The notes below the pieces were generated by a model. It did no database searches. It saw only the letters and a list, made by a program, of their open reading frames with translations, and was not told the origin of the DNA. A program made the position numbers and the translations under genes. Shown here in pieces: positions 31,342 through 40,822 of a stretch of DNA of 44,734 nt (its first letter is position 1; every line of letters begins with the position of its first letter). Source of the stretch: Deltaproteobacteria bacterium (lineage in GTDB: Bacteria > Desulfobacterota > Desulfarculia > Adiutricales > Adiutricaceae). The DNA lies in assembly GCA_031265205.1 (NCBI GenBank), contig JAISCZ010000141.1, positions 1-44,734 of the forward strand, written 5' to 3'.

Positions 31342-33438
31342 TTAGGCCGTCTTGAGGGAGGCGAAATCCAAGCTCAGTTTCTGGCGGCGGGCGTCGGCCG
31401 CGGCGACGCGCAGGAAAAGCTCCTGGCCGCTTTCGACGGAATCCGGGAGGCGGTAAAGCTCCGCCTCCAAAAGGTAATCCAAAAGGCAGACCCGGGTCTT
31501 GGGGCCGATCCGCTCGAAGGCCAGGGCCGGGACGAGCTCGCCGATTTTTTTCTCCAGGATCTTGTAAATCCAGTAGCGGACGCGGTTGTTCTGGACGCGG
31601 TGGATATTGCGTAGGACCTCGTCCGCGTTATAGGCCTCGCGCATGAGGGTCTTTTCGTCGTAAACGGGCCCGGTCCCGCTCGCGAGGGCCCGGAGCTGGC
31701 GGTGGACCAAAAGGTCGAAGTAACGGCGCATAGGGGAGGTGAAATAGGTGTAGTGATCCAAGCCCAGGCCGCGGTGGCGGCTCGGCTCGGCGCTGATTCC
31801 CGCCCGCCCAAGGCGGCGGCGGAGGGAGAGGTGGGCGGCGAGAAGCTCCATGGGGGTCCGGTAGGGGCCCTCTTTGACGTTGGCGGCGCTTTTGGAGAGG
31901 AGCTGATAGCGGAAGGGGCAGGGAAAACTGTGGCTTTGCAGGGTATAGGCCGCCAGGTGGTTGGCGGCGATCATGATTTCCCCCACCATGACGGAGGCCG
32001 GATCGCCGAAATCCCGCAAATCGGCCACGGGGGTCCCGTCCGGGGCCAGGGTAATTTGGAGGGTGGGGATATTGAAGCTGTGGCAGCCCGCGGCGACGCG
32101 TTTTTTCCCGAGGATTTGGGTGAGCGCGGCGACGCTTTCGAGCTTGGGGAAGAGGGGATCGCTTTGGGAGCGGAGGATGGCGTCGGCCTCCCCGAAGGTG
32201 AGCCTTTTTTTGACTTTGATGAGGGAGGGCTTGAACAAAGCGTCCAAGAATTCCCCGCCCGGCCCGATGGTCGCCTGGAGGGAAAAGGCCGGGCGGACGT
32301 CTCCCATGTTGAGGCTTAAGACTTTTTCCGTGAGGGCTCCGGGGAGCATGGGGTAACGCCCCTCGGGCAGATAGATGGAGGCGGCGCGCTCGGCGGCGAA
32401 GAGGTCCAAGGGGCCGCCGGGCTTGACGAAGGCGGCGACGTCCGCGATATGGACGCCTAAGACCGTCCGCCCGTTTTCCCCGGGGCTAAGGCTGATGGCG
32501 TCGTCGAATTCCATGGCCCCTTCGGAGTCGACGGTAAAAATTTCTTCCTCCGTCAGATCGAGCCTGTCCTCGTTTAAATAATCCCGGGAGAGGGCGAGGG
32601 CCTGGGCCTCCTCCAGGGCCGCGGGAGGAAACTCCAAGGGGAGAGCGAGGCGTCTTAAGTCCAAATTTTCGTCGGGGGAAAAGACCCCCAAATGGACGAG
32701 GGCCTCAAAGGCCCCTTCGGGGTTGGCGGGCATTCCGGCGGACTCTAAGGTTTCCAGGGCGGTGCGGTGGCTCGCGCGGGAGCCCTCCTCGCCGGCCAGG
32801 GCGAGATCCAGGAGATAGCCGTTTAAAGCCTCGGCCTGGGGCGGAGCGGCGGGGGGCTCTGGGGTCTCCTCCTCTCTCGCGTCCCCCGCGAGAGGCGGCG
32901 GCGCGGAGGGGCCCGCCGCGCGGGCGAGGCGGGACTCGGCGTGGCTTTGAGCGAGATAGGCCACCCAAGCCTTTTGGGTCTCGGCCTTTTCCTTTTCCCG
33001 GGCGCGGATCGAAAGAATTTTTTCCCTTTCCGCGAGGGCGAGGCGCCGCGCGCCCTGGGGGGAGAACTTAAAATAGAGCCCGTCGGCGTGGACGGCGCGC
33101 CAGAGGGCCGAGAGTTCCGGCGGGCTCGGCGCGCGCCCGAATTCCAAGGAGGCCAAGGCCTCGAAGGCGAAATTTTCCCCCTCGCCCTCCAAAACTTCCC
33201 AGAGGGTCGGGAGCGAGACCGCGTCCGCGAGAGCGGCCCGGGCGGCCTCCCGGTCGCGGATTAAGGCCCTGCGGCCCTCGTTGGACCCGGGGTCCGGGGC
33301 CTCCTCGCTCGTTAAGATACGCTGGGGGGCGAGCTTGACGACGCGATCGGCCAAAAGGACCTCCAGTCTCCCTCTTTCGACGTTGGAAAGGACCCAGCCG
33401 AGACAAAAAGCGTTGGCCTCCAGAAATTCGACGATCAC
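31342..33438 (-). CDS. RNase II/R-family 3'-5' exoribonuclease
   Basis: 698-residue RNB-domain exoribonuclease that degrades RNA from the 3' end. The catalytic opening 'FTVDSEGAMEFDDAISLSPG' holds the metal-binding acidic cluster. In many relatives the residue before the FDDA is Asp (D-F-D-D-A); here it is Glu, a conservative change. Further RNB signatures are 'VHIADVAAFVKPGGPLDLFA' and 'SIYLPEGRYPMLPGALTEKV', and near the end 'YFTSPMRRYFDLLVHRQL', with the substrate-handling arginines. The N-terminal ~250 residues are Ala/Glu-rich and do not show a clear cold-shock domain. The C-terminal S1-like domain is short. GTG 33438 follows the msbA TAA directly, so translation is probably coupled. Confidence 0.85.
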   Translation of the reverse strand: MIVEFLEANAFCLGWVLSNVERGRLEVLLADRVVKLAPQRILTSEEAPDPGSNEGRRALIRDREAARAALADAVSLPTLWEVLEGEGENFAFEALASLEFGRAPSPPELSALWRAVHADGLYFKFSPQGARRLALAEREKILSIRAREKEKAETQKAWVAYLAQSHAESRLARAAGPSAPPPLAGDAREEETPEPPAAPPQAEALNGYLLDLALAGEEGSRASHRTALETLESAGMPANPEGAFEALVHLGVFSPDENLDLRRLALPLEFPPAALEEAQALALSRDYLNEDRLDLTEEEIFTVDSEGAMEFDDAISLSPGENGRTVLGVHIADVAAFVKPGGPLDLFAAERAASIYLPEGRYPMLPGALTEKVLSLNMGDVRPAFSLQATIGPGGEFLDALFKPSLIKVKKRLTFGEADAILRSQSDPLFPKLESVAALTQILGKKRVAAGCHSFNIPTLQITLAPDGTPVADLRDFGDPASVMVGEIMIAANHLAAYTLQSHSFPCPFRYQLLSKSAANVKEGPYRTPMELLAAHLSLRRRLGRAGISAEPSRHRGLGLDHYTYFTSPMRRYFDLLVHRQLRALASGTGPVYDEKTLMREAYNADEVLRNIHRVQNNRVRYWIYKILEKKIGELVPALAFERIGPKTRVCLLDYLLEAELYRLPDSVESGQELFLRVAAADARRQKLSLDFASLKTA

Positions 33439-35283
33439 TTAAATGTCCTCCCCGGGCTCTGGGGCGCCCGCGCCGCCGGATTCGGCTTCCGTCTCCCAAA
33501 ACTGGGCGCGGCGCATCCGGTAATATTCGCCCTTGGCGCGCAAAAGAGCCGCGCGCTCGCCCTCTTCCACGACGCGGCCACCCTTGACGACCGCGACGCG
33601 GGTGGCCTTGTCGGTGGTCGAGAGCCGGTGGGCGATGAGGAGGGTGGTTCGGCGCGACATGAGGTTTTCGAGGGCCATTTGCACGTATTTTTCGCTTTCG
33701 GCGTCCAAAGACGAGGTGGCCTCGTCCAAAATGAGAATGGGCGAGTCTTTTAAAATGGCCCGCGCGATGGCGATCCTTTGGCGTTGGCCCCCCGAAAGCT
33801 TGCCGCCTTTTTCCCCGATGTTCTCGCTATAGCCTTCCGGCAGCGCCATAATGAAGTCGTGGGCCAGGGCGTCGCGGGCGGCCCGGCGCACCTCTTCGTC
33901 CGTGGCCTCGGGTTTGCCGTAGGCGATATTGTTCCGGGCGGTGTCGTTAAAGAGGGTCACCTCCTGGCTCACCAGGGCTATCTGGGAGCGCAGGAAAGGC
34001 AGATCCAGCCGCGCGATGGGGACGCCGTCGAGGAGGACTTCCCCCCGGTCGGGGTCGTAGAAGCGTGGCAGCAGGTTGGCCAGGCTCGTCTTGCCGCCCC
34101 CGGAGGGGCCCACCAAGGCCAAGGTCTCCCCGGGGCCGATTTTAAGGTTTACGTCCTGGAGGGCCGGGCGGCCCGGCTCGTAGGCGAAAGAGACTTGGCG
34201 AAACTCGATTTCGCCCCGCACCTTGGCGAGCGTCACGGGCTCCGGGGGATTTTGAATGGAGGGCGGCTCGTCGAGGGTCGCGAAGACGCGCCGGGCGGCC
34301 GAGAGGCCCTGCTGGGCCTCGTTGTGGATCCGGGTGAGGCGCTTTAAAGGCTCGTAGAGGAGGAGGATGGCGGTCAGAAAGGAAAAGAAGGTGCCCGGGG
34401 TGGAATCGCCCAAGATCACCGCGCTCCCCCCGTACCAGACGACCGCGGCCACGCAGACTCCCCCCACGATCTCCATGACGGAGGAGGAGAGGCTTTTGAC
34501 GGTCACCGCCCGCATAAGGTTATCCACGTTCTCGCGGCATTCCACGGCGAAACGGGCTATTTCCTTTTCCGTCATGTTATGGCTTTGGACCATCCGCGCC
34601 CCCTGGAAGGTCTCGGTCAGAACGCTGATAAGGGAGCCCATGATGAGCTGGCCGCCGGTCGCGAGGAGACGCAGGCGGCGGCCGAAGCGCGCGATGGGGA
34701 GGACGGCGAAGGGGAGCGCCAGGATCCCCAAAAAGGCCAAAAGGGGCTCGCGGGAGAAGAGCACGAAGAGGAGTCCCGCGACCTTGCAGCTGTCCATCAC
34801 CAAGCCCGTGACCACTTGGGTCACGGAAGACTGGATGAGGCTCACGTCGTTGACCACTCTGGAGATCAGCTCCCCGGAGGAGTGTTGGTGGAAAAAGCGT
34901 AGGCTCTGGCGCTCGACGTGGGCGTAGAGCTTGACCCGTAGGTCGTTGACGATGGTGTAGCCCACTTTGTTCATGAAGTAGGACTGAAAAAAGGAAAAAA
35001 CGCCCGTGGCCCCGTAGACCAGAAAGACTAAGAGCGTCAGGCCGTTTAAGAGGGCGAGATCGCGGTCGACGAAGACGTAGTCCAAAAGGGGCTTGACGAG
35101 CCAGGCCATGCCCGCCGTGGAGGCCGCGGTGAGGGTCATGGAGAGCATGGCTAAAACGAGCTTGAGCCGGTGGGGCCGCAGGAGGGCCAAAAGCCTTAAG
35201 GCGTCCGCTCTGTCGAGAGCCTTGGACGCGGCCGTCGGCTTCGGGGGGCGGCCCGCGCGTTCCGGTGGGGTTTCTTTAGCCAC
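33439..35283 (-). CDS. msbA: MsbA-type lipid A / ABC exporter
   Basis: 614-residue half-transporter that flips lipid A-core across the inner membrane. The N-terminal membrane domain has six helices (from about residue 30: LVLAMLSMTLTAASTAGMAW). The ATPase domain has Walker A 'LVGPSGGGKTSLANLLPRFY', the signature 'KLSGGQRQRIAIARAI', Walker B 'SPILILDEATSSLD', and the H-loop 'LLIAHRLST'. GTG 35283 is chosen because GGAAGGGA precedes it and the upstream frame lies inside lpxB. The start overlaps the lpxB end by 8 bases. Position after lpxB supports lipid A export rather than drug efflux. Confidence 0.92.
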   Translation of the reverse strand: MAKETPPERAGRPPKPTAASKALDRADALRLLALLRPHRLKLVLAMLSMTLTAASTAGMAWLVKPLLDYVFVDRDLALLNGLTLLVFLVYGATGVFSFFQSYFMNKVGYTIVNDLRVKLYAHVERQSLRFFHQHSSGELISRVVNDVSLIQSSVTQVVTGLVMDSCKVAGLLFVLFSREPLLAFLGILALPFAVLPIARFGRRLRLLATGGQLIMGSLISVLTETFQGARMVQSHNMTEKEIARFAVECRENVDNLMRAVTVKSLSSSVMEIVGGVCVAAVVWYGGSAVILGDSTPGTFFSFLTAILLLYEPLKRLTRIHNEAQQGLSAARRVFATLDEPPSIQNPPEPVTLAKVRGEIEFRQVSFAYEPGRPALQDVNLKIGPGETLALVGPSGGGKTSLANLLPRFYDPDRGEVLLDGVPIARLDLPFLRSQIALVSQEVTLFNDTARNNIAYGKPEATDEEVRRAARDALAHDFIMALPEGYSENIGEKGGKLSGGQRQRIAIARAILKDSPILILDEATSSLDAESEKYVQMALENLMSRRTTLLIAHRLSTTDKATRVAVVKGGRVVEEGERAALLRAKGEYYRMRRAQFWETEAESGGAGAPEPGEDI

Positions 35284-36469
35284 GTAGGTTCCCTTCCGCG
35301 CGCGCCTCGCCTTTGGCGATTTCCTCCTGGGCGAGGGAGAGAACCGCGTTCGAGGCCCCCGGGCCGCCCAGGTAGGCGCGGACTTCCGCGAGGCCCGCAA
35401 GGGTTTCCCGCCTTAAGGGTTCCTCCAAAAGGCTTATAAGGGACGCGGCCAGGCTCGCGGGGCGAGCCTCTTCCTGGAGAAACTCGGGCATGAGGGCGCG
35501 CCCGAAGATGAGGTTGGGGACGCTGACGAAGGGCAGGCGCACGAGCCTTTTGGCCAAGCTCCAGCTCAAAAAACCCGCGCGGTAGGCCACGACGGCCGGG
35601 GCGCCGAGGACGGCGGCCTCCAAAGCGGCCGAGCCCGAGGCCAAAAGGGCCGCGGCCGCGACCTTTAAAAGGGGACGGCTCTCTCCCTCGAGGACGGTTA
35701 TTTTTTCCCTTAAGGCCGGGGGGATCCGGGCGAGCTCTTGGGCGAGCGCGCTCGCGGGCAAGGATTTGGCCCGGGGGATGGCGAAGCGAATCTCGGGGCG
35801 GCTAGCGCTGACGCGCCCCGCCGCCTCCAGGAAGATGGGGGCGAGGCGCCGGAAAACCCCGGGCCGCGAGCCAGGCAGAAGCGCGACGACGGGCTTATCC
35901 GGCGCGAGGCCTAAAGAAGCCCGAATTTGGGGCGGGTCGGGGAAGGGCCCGCTCTCGGCGAGCTCGTCCAAGAGGGGATGCCCCACGAGGTCCGCGGAGA
36001 CGCCGCGCTTCGCGTAGAACTCTTTTTCGAAGGGAAAGATGAGGGCCCGGCGGGAGGTCCAGCGCTCAAGGGCCTTGAGGCGTCCCGCCCGCCAAGCCCA
36101 GACTTGGGGGCAGATATAATAGATGACCGGAACGCCAAGCCGCGTGGCGTATTTAGCCAGACGCATATTGAAATCGGGGCTGTCGATGAGAATGAGCGCC
36201 GCCGGCCTTCGCGCGCGGATGGTCTCGCGGAGGGCGCGGAAGACTTTTAGTATCCTGGGAAGTTTTCTCAGAACGCCGCCGAGGCCCATGACCGCCACGT
36301 CCTCCAGGCGCGCGTCCAGGCTCGCCCCCGCGTCCTCTAGGTGGTCTCCCCCCAGTCCCCGGAAGCGCCAGGGAAGACACTGGGCGCGGGCGGCGCGGAC
36401 GAGGGCCGCCGCGTGGATATCCCCGGATTCCTCGCCCGCGCAGAGCATGATCTCTATAACGGCGCCCAT
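35276..36469 (-). CDS. lpxB: Lipid-A-disaccharide synthase
   Basis: 397-residue GT-B glycosyltransferase joining UDP-2,3-diacylglucosamine and lipid X to make the lipid A disaccharide. Recognisable blocks include 'MLCAGEESGDIHAAALVRAA' and 'FRGLGGDHLEDAGASL', followed by 'IDSPDFNMRLAKYATRLGVP'. The family hallmark is 'VIYYICPQVWAWRAGRLKAL'. 'LVGHPLLDEL' and the C-terminal nucleotide-binding part 'LLASGSAALEAAVLGAPAVV' follow. ATG 36469 overlaps the lpxI stop by one base (TGATG). Upstream open sequence belongs to lpxI and was excluded. Length is normal. Confidence 0.94.
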   Translation of the reverse strand: MGAVIEIMLCAGEESGDIHAAALVRAARAQCLPWRFRGLGGDHLEDAGASLDARLEDVAVMGLGGVLRKLPRILKVFRALRETIRARRPAALILIDSPDFNMRLAKYATRLGVPVIYYICPQVWAWRAGRLKALERWTSRRALIFPFEKEFYAKRGVSADLVGHPLLDELAESGPFPDPPQIRASLGLAPDKPVVALLPGSRPGVFRRLAPIFLEAAGRVSASRPEIRFAIPRAKSLPASALAQELARIPPALREKITVLEGESRPLLKVAAAALLASGSAALEAAVLGAPAVVAYRAGFLSWSLAKRLVRLPFVSVPNLIFGRALMPEFLQEEARPASLAASLISLLEEPLRRETLAGLAEVRAYLGGPGASNAVLSLAQEEIAKGEARAEGNLRG

Positions 36470-37314
36470 CAGCCGGCGGCGGGGACGTAGGGGCTTTGGG
36501 ACGCGGCCACGATGACGAGTCCCCCGGCGCCCGCCATTTCCACGCATTTTTCCTCGTCGAGGAGGATGAGTCCCCCGGAGTCCAAGATGAGGCCCCCGGC
36601 CTTGACTTTGAGGAGGAGCTCGATGGTGAGGGGTCCCACCAGGGGCAGATCGAAGCGGCGGTCCTGGGTGGGTTTGACGACCTTGGCGACGGCGATGGGC
36701 TTGGAGGAGAGGGCCGCCCCCCGGGAGATGGTCGCGTCCGTCCCGTCCGCGCCCTCGAGGGCCACGGTGATTTTTTCGGAGACCACCGCGGTCTGGCCCA
36801 CGTCAAGCCTCCCCAGCTCCTTGGCGACGCGGAAGGCCAGGTTGAGGTCCGCCAAAAGTTCCTCCCCGGGTTCCCGGGGGGTCAAGAGACCGGGGCGCAC
36901 GGAGATCTCCGGGGCGATGTCGAGGGCCGAAACGAGCCTTAGTCCGTCTTTTTCGAGGTAGGCGGCCACGGCTCGGAGCAGTTGGTCGGTTTGGAAGCTC
37001 GGGAGGGTCGCGAGCAAGTCCAGCGCGTCCCGGTCGGGCTTGAAATTGAAAAGCACGCTTTCCCGGCTGATCCCGCCGGCCAGGCAGAGCTCCTCCGCGC
37101 CGCATTCCTTGAAAAAGGCCTTGACGCTCGCGAGTTCCCCGAGGGAGAGGAGGGTAAAATAGTCCGCGAGGGCCTCCAATTCCGGGGCGGTTTCCCCCCA
37201 GAGGCCAACAATGGCCAGCGCGCGGCCGGAGGCCTTGAGCTTGCGGGCGACGCGCAGCGGCAGATTGAGGTTCCCCGCCAAGATGCCCAGGGGCGGAAGG
37301 GCGGAAGGGCTCAA
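36469..37314 (-). CDS. lpxI: UDP-2,3-diacylglucosamine hydrolase LpxI
   Basis: 281-residue DUF1009 protein. LpxI makes lipid X from UDP-2,3-diacylglucosamine and replaces LpxH in many alpha- and deltaproteobacteria. The sequence shows 'LGILAGNLNLPLRVARKLKA' at the N-terminus and 'LCLAGGISRESVLFNFKPDR' then 'LLRAVAAYLEKDGLRLVSAL' in the first domain. The C-terminal domain has 'DVGQTAVVSEKITVALEGAD' and 'LVGPLTIELLLKVKAGGLIL', where relatives carry catalytic acidic residues. TTG 37314 starts inside the lpxA stop region with a four-base overlap. The place between lpxA and lpxB is typical for lpxI. Confidence 0.9.
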   Translation of the reverse strand: MSPSALPPLGILAGNLNLPLRVARKLKASGRALAIVGLWGETAPELEALADYFTLLSLGELASVKAFFKECGAEELCLAGGISRESVLFNFKPDRDALDLLATLPSFQTDQLLRAVAAYLEKDGLRLVSALDIAPEISVRPGLLTPREPGEELLADLNLAFRVAKELGRLDVGQTAVVSEKITVALEGADGTDATISRGAALSSKPIAVAKVVKPTQDRRFDLPLVGPLTIELLLKVKAGGLILDSGGLILLDEEKCVEMAGAGGLVIVAASQSPYVPAAG

Positions 37315-38084
37315 CGGTACACCCCCCTTTCGGATTCCCGGTAGAAAGCGACGATGGCCTGGGCCTCCGGGGAGTCCGGGTAGGCGCTCTCCGCCTCGCT
37401 TAAGACCTCGGCGAGGGGCGTGGTCCCCCGGAGGAGCCGGTACACCCCGGTAATGGCCTCAATGGCGCGCTCGGAAAAATCGCGGCGGCGGAGGCCCACG
37501 ATATTGGGGGCGACCACCATCTTGTCCCGGACCCCCGCGAGGATCATATAGGGCGGCGCGTCTTTGACGACCCCCGACATGCCGCCGATAAAGGCGTGGG
37601 CCCCCACCCGGACGAACTGGTGGATGGCCGAGGAGCCGCTCACGATGGCGTGTTCCCCCAGGCGCACGTGCCCGGCCAGGACCGCGAAGCTGGAGAGGAT
37701 AACGCTCGCGCCCAGGACGCAGTCGTGGGCCACGTGGACCGAGGCCATAATGAGGGCGTCGTCGCCCACGCGGGTTTCTCCCCCGCCATGGGCCGTGCCT
37801 CGGTGGATGGTGGTGGACTCGCGGATGGTCACCCGGTTTCCGATGGAAAGTCGGGTGGGCTCCCCCCGGTATTTCATGTCCTGGGGGTCGGCCCCCACGG
37901 AGGCGAAGGGAAAAAGGCGGCAGCCTTCCCCGATAGTCGTGTCCTTATCGATAAAAACGTGGCCCATGATCTCGGTGTCCGCGCCGACGCTGACGCGGGG
38001 GCCGATCAGGGAGTAGGGGCCCACTTTAACCCCGGCGGCGAGCTGGGCGGTCGGATCGACAATGGCGGTGGGGTGGACGCTCAT
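37311..38084 (-). CDS. lpxA: UDP-N-acetylglucosamine acyltransferase
   Basis: 257-residue left-handed beta-helix acyltransferase, the first enzyme of lipid A synthesis (3-O-acylation of UDP-GlcNAc using acyl-ACP). Hexapeptide repeats run through the first two thirds. The active-site region 'ALIMASVHVAHDCVLGASVI' carries the catalytic His. 'DPQDMKYRGEPTRLSIGNRV' and 'HQFVRVGAHAFIGGMSGVVK' are family signatures. The C-terminal helical part is 'VGLRRRDFSERAIEAITGVY'. ATG 38084 has AAGGA upstream. It sits 60 bases after fabZ in the same direction. Confidence 0.95.
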   Translation of the reverse strand: MSVHPTAIVDPTAQLAAGVKVGPYSLIGPRVSVGADTEIMGHVFIDKDTTIGEGCRLFPFASVGADPQDMKYRGEPTRLSIGNRVTIRESTTIHRGTAHGGGETRVGDDALIMASVHVAHDCVLGASVILSSFAVLAGHVRLGEHAIVSGSSAIHQFVRVGAHAFIGGMSGVVKDAPPYMILAGVRDKMVVAPNIVGLRRRDFSERAIEAITGVYRLLRGTTPLAEVLSEAESAYPDSPEAQAIVAFYRESERGVYR

Positions 38085-38144
38085 GGAAAAATGGAAATCC
38101 TTAGCTGAGGGAGGCGGCCCGAAGAGGGGCCCTTGGGGAGGCGC

Positions 38145-38621
38145 TTAAGCCTGAAAGGCGGCGGTGATTTCGGCCTCGGCGGCCCTTTGGCAGTCGACCA
38201 GGGCCCGGGTCTTGAGTTTCCAGGCCCGGCTACCGGCCCGGGTGACCTCGGCGCTCATCTCCAGGCGGTCGCCCGGGACCACGCGTCTGCGGAACTTGAC
38301 GTTGTCGCAGGAGGCGAAATAGGCCAGTTTCCCCTCAATGGACGCGGGGGAAAAGCCCTCCGGGCTTTCCCCCGGAAAATCCCTCAAGGAGAAGCTGATT
38401 AAAAGCAGCCCGGACTGGGCCATGGCCTCCAGGATCAGCACCCCGGGCATGACCGGGGCCCCTGGGAAATGGCCACCGAAGAATTCTTCGTTGAAAGTGA
38501 CGTTCTTATAGGTTTTGATTCCCCGCCACGGGGTAAGCTCCGTAACCCGGTCCACCAGGAGAAAGGGGTAGCGGTGCGGCAAGGACTGTTGGATATCCTG
38601 GGAGCTGTAGGAAATACTCAT
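38145..38621 (-). CDS. fabZ: 3-hydroxyacyl-ACP dehydratase FabZ
   Basis: 158-residue hot-dog-fold dehydratase. It competes with LpxA/LpxD for 3-hydroxyacyl-ACP and so balances phospholipid and lipid A synthesis. 'LPHRYPFLLVDRVTEL' is the family opening. The catalytic His lies in 'FFGGHFPGAPVMPGVLILEA', and the Glu of that segment completes the dyad. The later 'VVPGDRLEMSAEVTR' is conserved. ATG 38621 lies nine bases after the lpxD stop. The lpxD-fabZ-lpxA order is the classical arrangement. Confidence 0.95.
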   Translation of the reverse strand: MSISYSSQDIQQSLPHRYPFLLVDRVTELTPWRGIKTYKNVTFNEEFFGGHFPGAPVMPGVLILEAMAQSGLLLISFSLRDFPGESPEGFSPASIEGKLAYFASCDNVKFRRRVVPGDRLEMSAEVTRAGSRAWKLKTRALVDCQRAAEAEITAAFQA

Positions 38622-38630
38622 GGGCGTCTT

Positions 38631-39800
38631 TTAAGAGGGGGATCCCCGGTCTTTGGAGTTAAAAAAAAGCTCTTGGAGCTCTTGGAAGGTCGCGCTTTTT
38701 TTAAAGGCTTCCACGAAACGGCGCCACCGGGGCAGGTAGCGGCGGGCGAGGGCCTGGGTTTTGAGGTCCTCCTCGTGGGGGAGGGCCGGGGTCCCGCTCC
38801 AGGCCCTTTTGCCCGGGGGAATATGGCCAGTGACCCCGGTTTGGCCGGTCACGATGGCGTCCGCGCCCACCACGCCGCCGTGGGTGATTCCCGCCTGGCC
38901 CAGGATAAAGGCCCGGTCCCCGACGCGGGAGTGTCCAGCGGCCCCCGCCTGGGAAACCACGACGCAGTCGCGGCCTATCTCGCAATTATGGCCAACCTGA
39001 ACCAGGTTATCAAGCTTGGAGCCTTCTTTAATGACGGTGTCCGCGACCAGGCCGCGGTCGACGCAGGAAAGGGCCCCGATTTCCACGTCGTCGCCGATGA
39101 GGACGCCGCCCAGGTGGGCGTTTTTATAGTGGATCAGCCTTCCGGAGGCGGGGATGGGAATCTGGGTGTATCCGAAACCGTCTTCCCCGAGGACCGCCCC
39201 CGCGTGGATAATGACCCGATCGCCCAAGCGGGTCCGCCACCTTAAAATAGCCCCGGGGTGAATGAGGCAGTCTCTCCCTATCTGGCAGTCGTCCCCCACG
39301 TAGACCTGGGGGCCGATGACGGTCCCGTCCCCCACCGTCACGCGGGCGCCCACGTAGCTTAAGGGCCCAATCCGCGCGCCGCGCCCGAGGCTTACGCTTT
39401 CCCGGTCCCGAAAAAAGGGCTCGCCCGCTGGGAGAGCTGGCCTCAGGCGCTTTTCCGCGACATTCAAGACGGCCGCGAAGAGGAGGCGGGGCTCCGCGCA
39501 GGCGACCCAGGCGGCGGGCGCCTTTTCCGGGAGCGCGAGATTTTGGGGAACGATAATCGCGCTCGCGCCCGAGGCCAGGGCGGGGGCGAGGAATTTGGCC
39601 TCGGCCGCGAAGGTTAGGGCGCCCTCCAGATCCGGCTCCCCCGCCGCCGCGAGGGCTTTTACAAGGGTTTCCGGCGCCCCCCGGACTTCGTAGAGGGGGG
39701 CGGGCCAGACGGCGGCGTGGGGGGCCAGCTGGGCCTTGAGCGAGAACTCGGCCTCCTGGAGGAGTTGAGCCAAGGGCGCGGGGGCGGGCAGAGCGATCAT
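38631..39800 (-). CDS. lpxD: UDP-3-O-(3-hydroxyacyl)glucosamine N-acyltransferase
   Basis: 389-residue acyltransferase for the third step of lipid A synthesis. An N-terminal uridine-binding domain (about 1-110) leads into a long left-handed beta-helix. Signatures include '[20 protein letters not shown]', '[20 protein letters not shown]' and '[20 protein letters not shown]', the last with the catalytic His. '[20 protein letters not shown]' and '[20 protein letters not shown]' follow. It is longer than typical (about 340), mainly through a longer N-terminus and C-terminal tail ([13 protein letters not shown] region). ATG 39800 with MIALPAP is chosen over the upstream open frame because GGGAGA precedes it. 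Confidence 0.93.
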   Translation of the reverse strand: MIALPAPAPLAQLLQEAEFSLKAQLAPHAAVWPAPLYEVRGAPETLVKALAAAGEPDLEGALTFAAEAKFLAPALASGASAIIVPQNLALPEKAPAAWVACAEPRLLFAAVLNVAEKRLRPALPAGEPFFRDRESVSLGRGARIGPLSYVGARVTVGDGTVIGPQVYVGDDCQIGRDCLIHPGAILRWRTRLGDRVIIHAGAVLGEDGFGYTQIPIPASGRLIHYKNAHLGGVLIGDDVEIGALSCVDRGLVADTVIKEGSKLDNLVQVGHNCEIGRDCVVVSQAGAAGHSRVGDRAFILGQAGITHGGVVGADAIVTGQTGVTGHIPPGKRAWSGTPALPHEEDLKTQALARRYLPRWRRFVEAFKKSATFQELQELFFNSKDRGSPS

Positions 39801-39948
39801 GGGGGGGCCAATCTCCCGGAGGCCCTTGGGAAAGGCCCCGCGGGGATAAGATACCCCCTTGGGGGCCGACCGGGCCAAAGGCTCGCGGGCCCCTCAAGGG
39901 GGAAGAAAGGGGAAAAGAGGAAAAAAAGCGGGAAAAAGCGCGGAAAAA

Positions 39949-40494
39949 TTATTTTCCGCCGTCCAGCCTCCGGATCAACTCGTCCGTCATATCGTAGCCC
40001 GGCTCATAAAAGAGGACGCCGCCGAGGGAGGCGTCGAGGATCAGGTTGTATTTCCGCTCGCGGGCGATCTGCGCTATCAGTTCTTTGGCCTTATTGTCGA
40101 TGGGAACCATGGCTTCCTCAAAGGCCTTTTGCATGTCTTCGGTGGCCTTTTGGGACTCTTCCTGGAATTTGGCGTACTGGGTCATCAGGTCCTGGCGCCT
40201 TTTGTCCAAAGCGTCCGGGGCCAGGGTGCGGGCTTGGTTTTGCAGGTCCTGGCCCTTTTTCTCCAGATCCGCCTGCTTGGCGTCCAGGGCTTTTTTGAGG
40301 CTGTCAAATTTGGTTTTCAATTTGGCGTTGGCCGCTTTGCCCTGTTTGGAGTCGTTGACGGCCCGGCGGCTGTCCACCACGCCGACGGTGAAACCGTCTG
40401 TCGCGTCCTGAGCCAGGGCGACAACGGCGCCGCTCCAAAAGAGGGCGAAGGCCGCGAGCGAGGCCAAAATGAGGGAAGTTTGACGAATGGGCAT
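39949..40494 (-). CDS. skp: Skp/OmpH-family periplasmic chaperone, first copy (proximal to lpxD)
   Basis: 181-residue periplasmic chaperone that holds unfolded outer-membrane proteins on the way to BamA. The signal peptide is TSLILASLAAFALFWSGAVV ending near ALAQ. The mature part begins 'GFTVGVVDSRRAVNDSKQGK' and is a long coiled coil (KLKTKFDSLKKALDAKQADL and onwards). It closes with 'YNLILDASLGGVLFYEPGYD', a typical Skp ending. ATG 40494 has a strong GGAGGATTTTC site. lpxD follows 148 bases downstream, the standard skp-lpxD order. bamA is absent from its usual upstream place. Confidence 0.88.
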   Translation of the reverse strand: MPIRQTSLILASLAAFALFWSGAVVALAQDATDGFTVGVVDSRRAVNDSKQGKAANAKLKTKFDSLKKALDAKQADLEKKGQDLQNQARTLAPDALDKRRQDLMTQYAKFQEESQKATEDMQKAFEEAMVPIDNKAKELIAQIARERKYNLILDASLGGVLFYEPGYDMTDELIRRLDGGK

Positions 40495-40822
40495 GAAAAT
40501 CCTCCACGAGGGAAAAAACGGAGTGACTTGACTGTCCGCGGCGCGCGGATTTCGCTTTTTAATCGGGGGAAAGGTCAAAACGGCTTCAAGGAGGCGACGA
40601 GGCGAGAGGCCGTTCCCTGGCGAGGCGCCGGGCCGCGTCTCGGGGCGCCGCGCGTCCGGTAGGGGCTTTGACCCTAAAATGGACAAGTTAGCATAATTTA
40701 GAGACGAAAAAAAGACGGGCGACCTTAAGACCTTAAGGCCGCCAGGGGGCCTTAAGGGGAGAGAGCGGAAGGGTTAAGGGGCGCCGGGCCTCCAAAGGGG
40801 CGCGCGCCGAGCGACTTGGCGC
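40495..40822. other. Intergenic region between the two Skp genes
   Basis: 328 bases. On the minus strand an A/T-rich patch near 40685-40712 (with a T-run) and three CCTTAAG words near 40722-40760 stand out in otherwise GC-rich sequence. A promoter for the downstream skp is plausible, but no clean -35/-10 pair was fixed. No gene is seen. Confidence 0.4.
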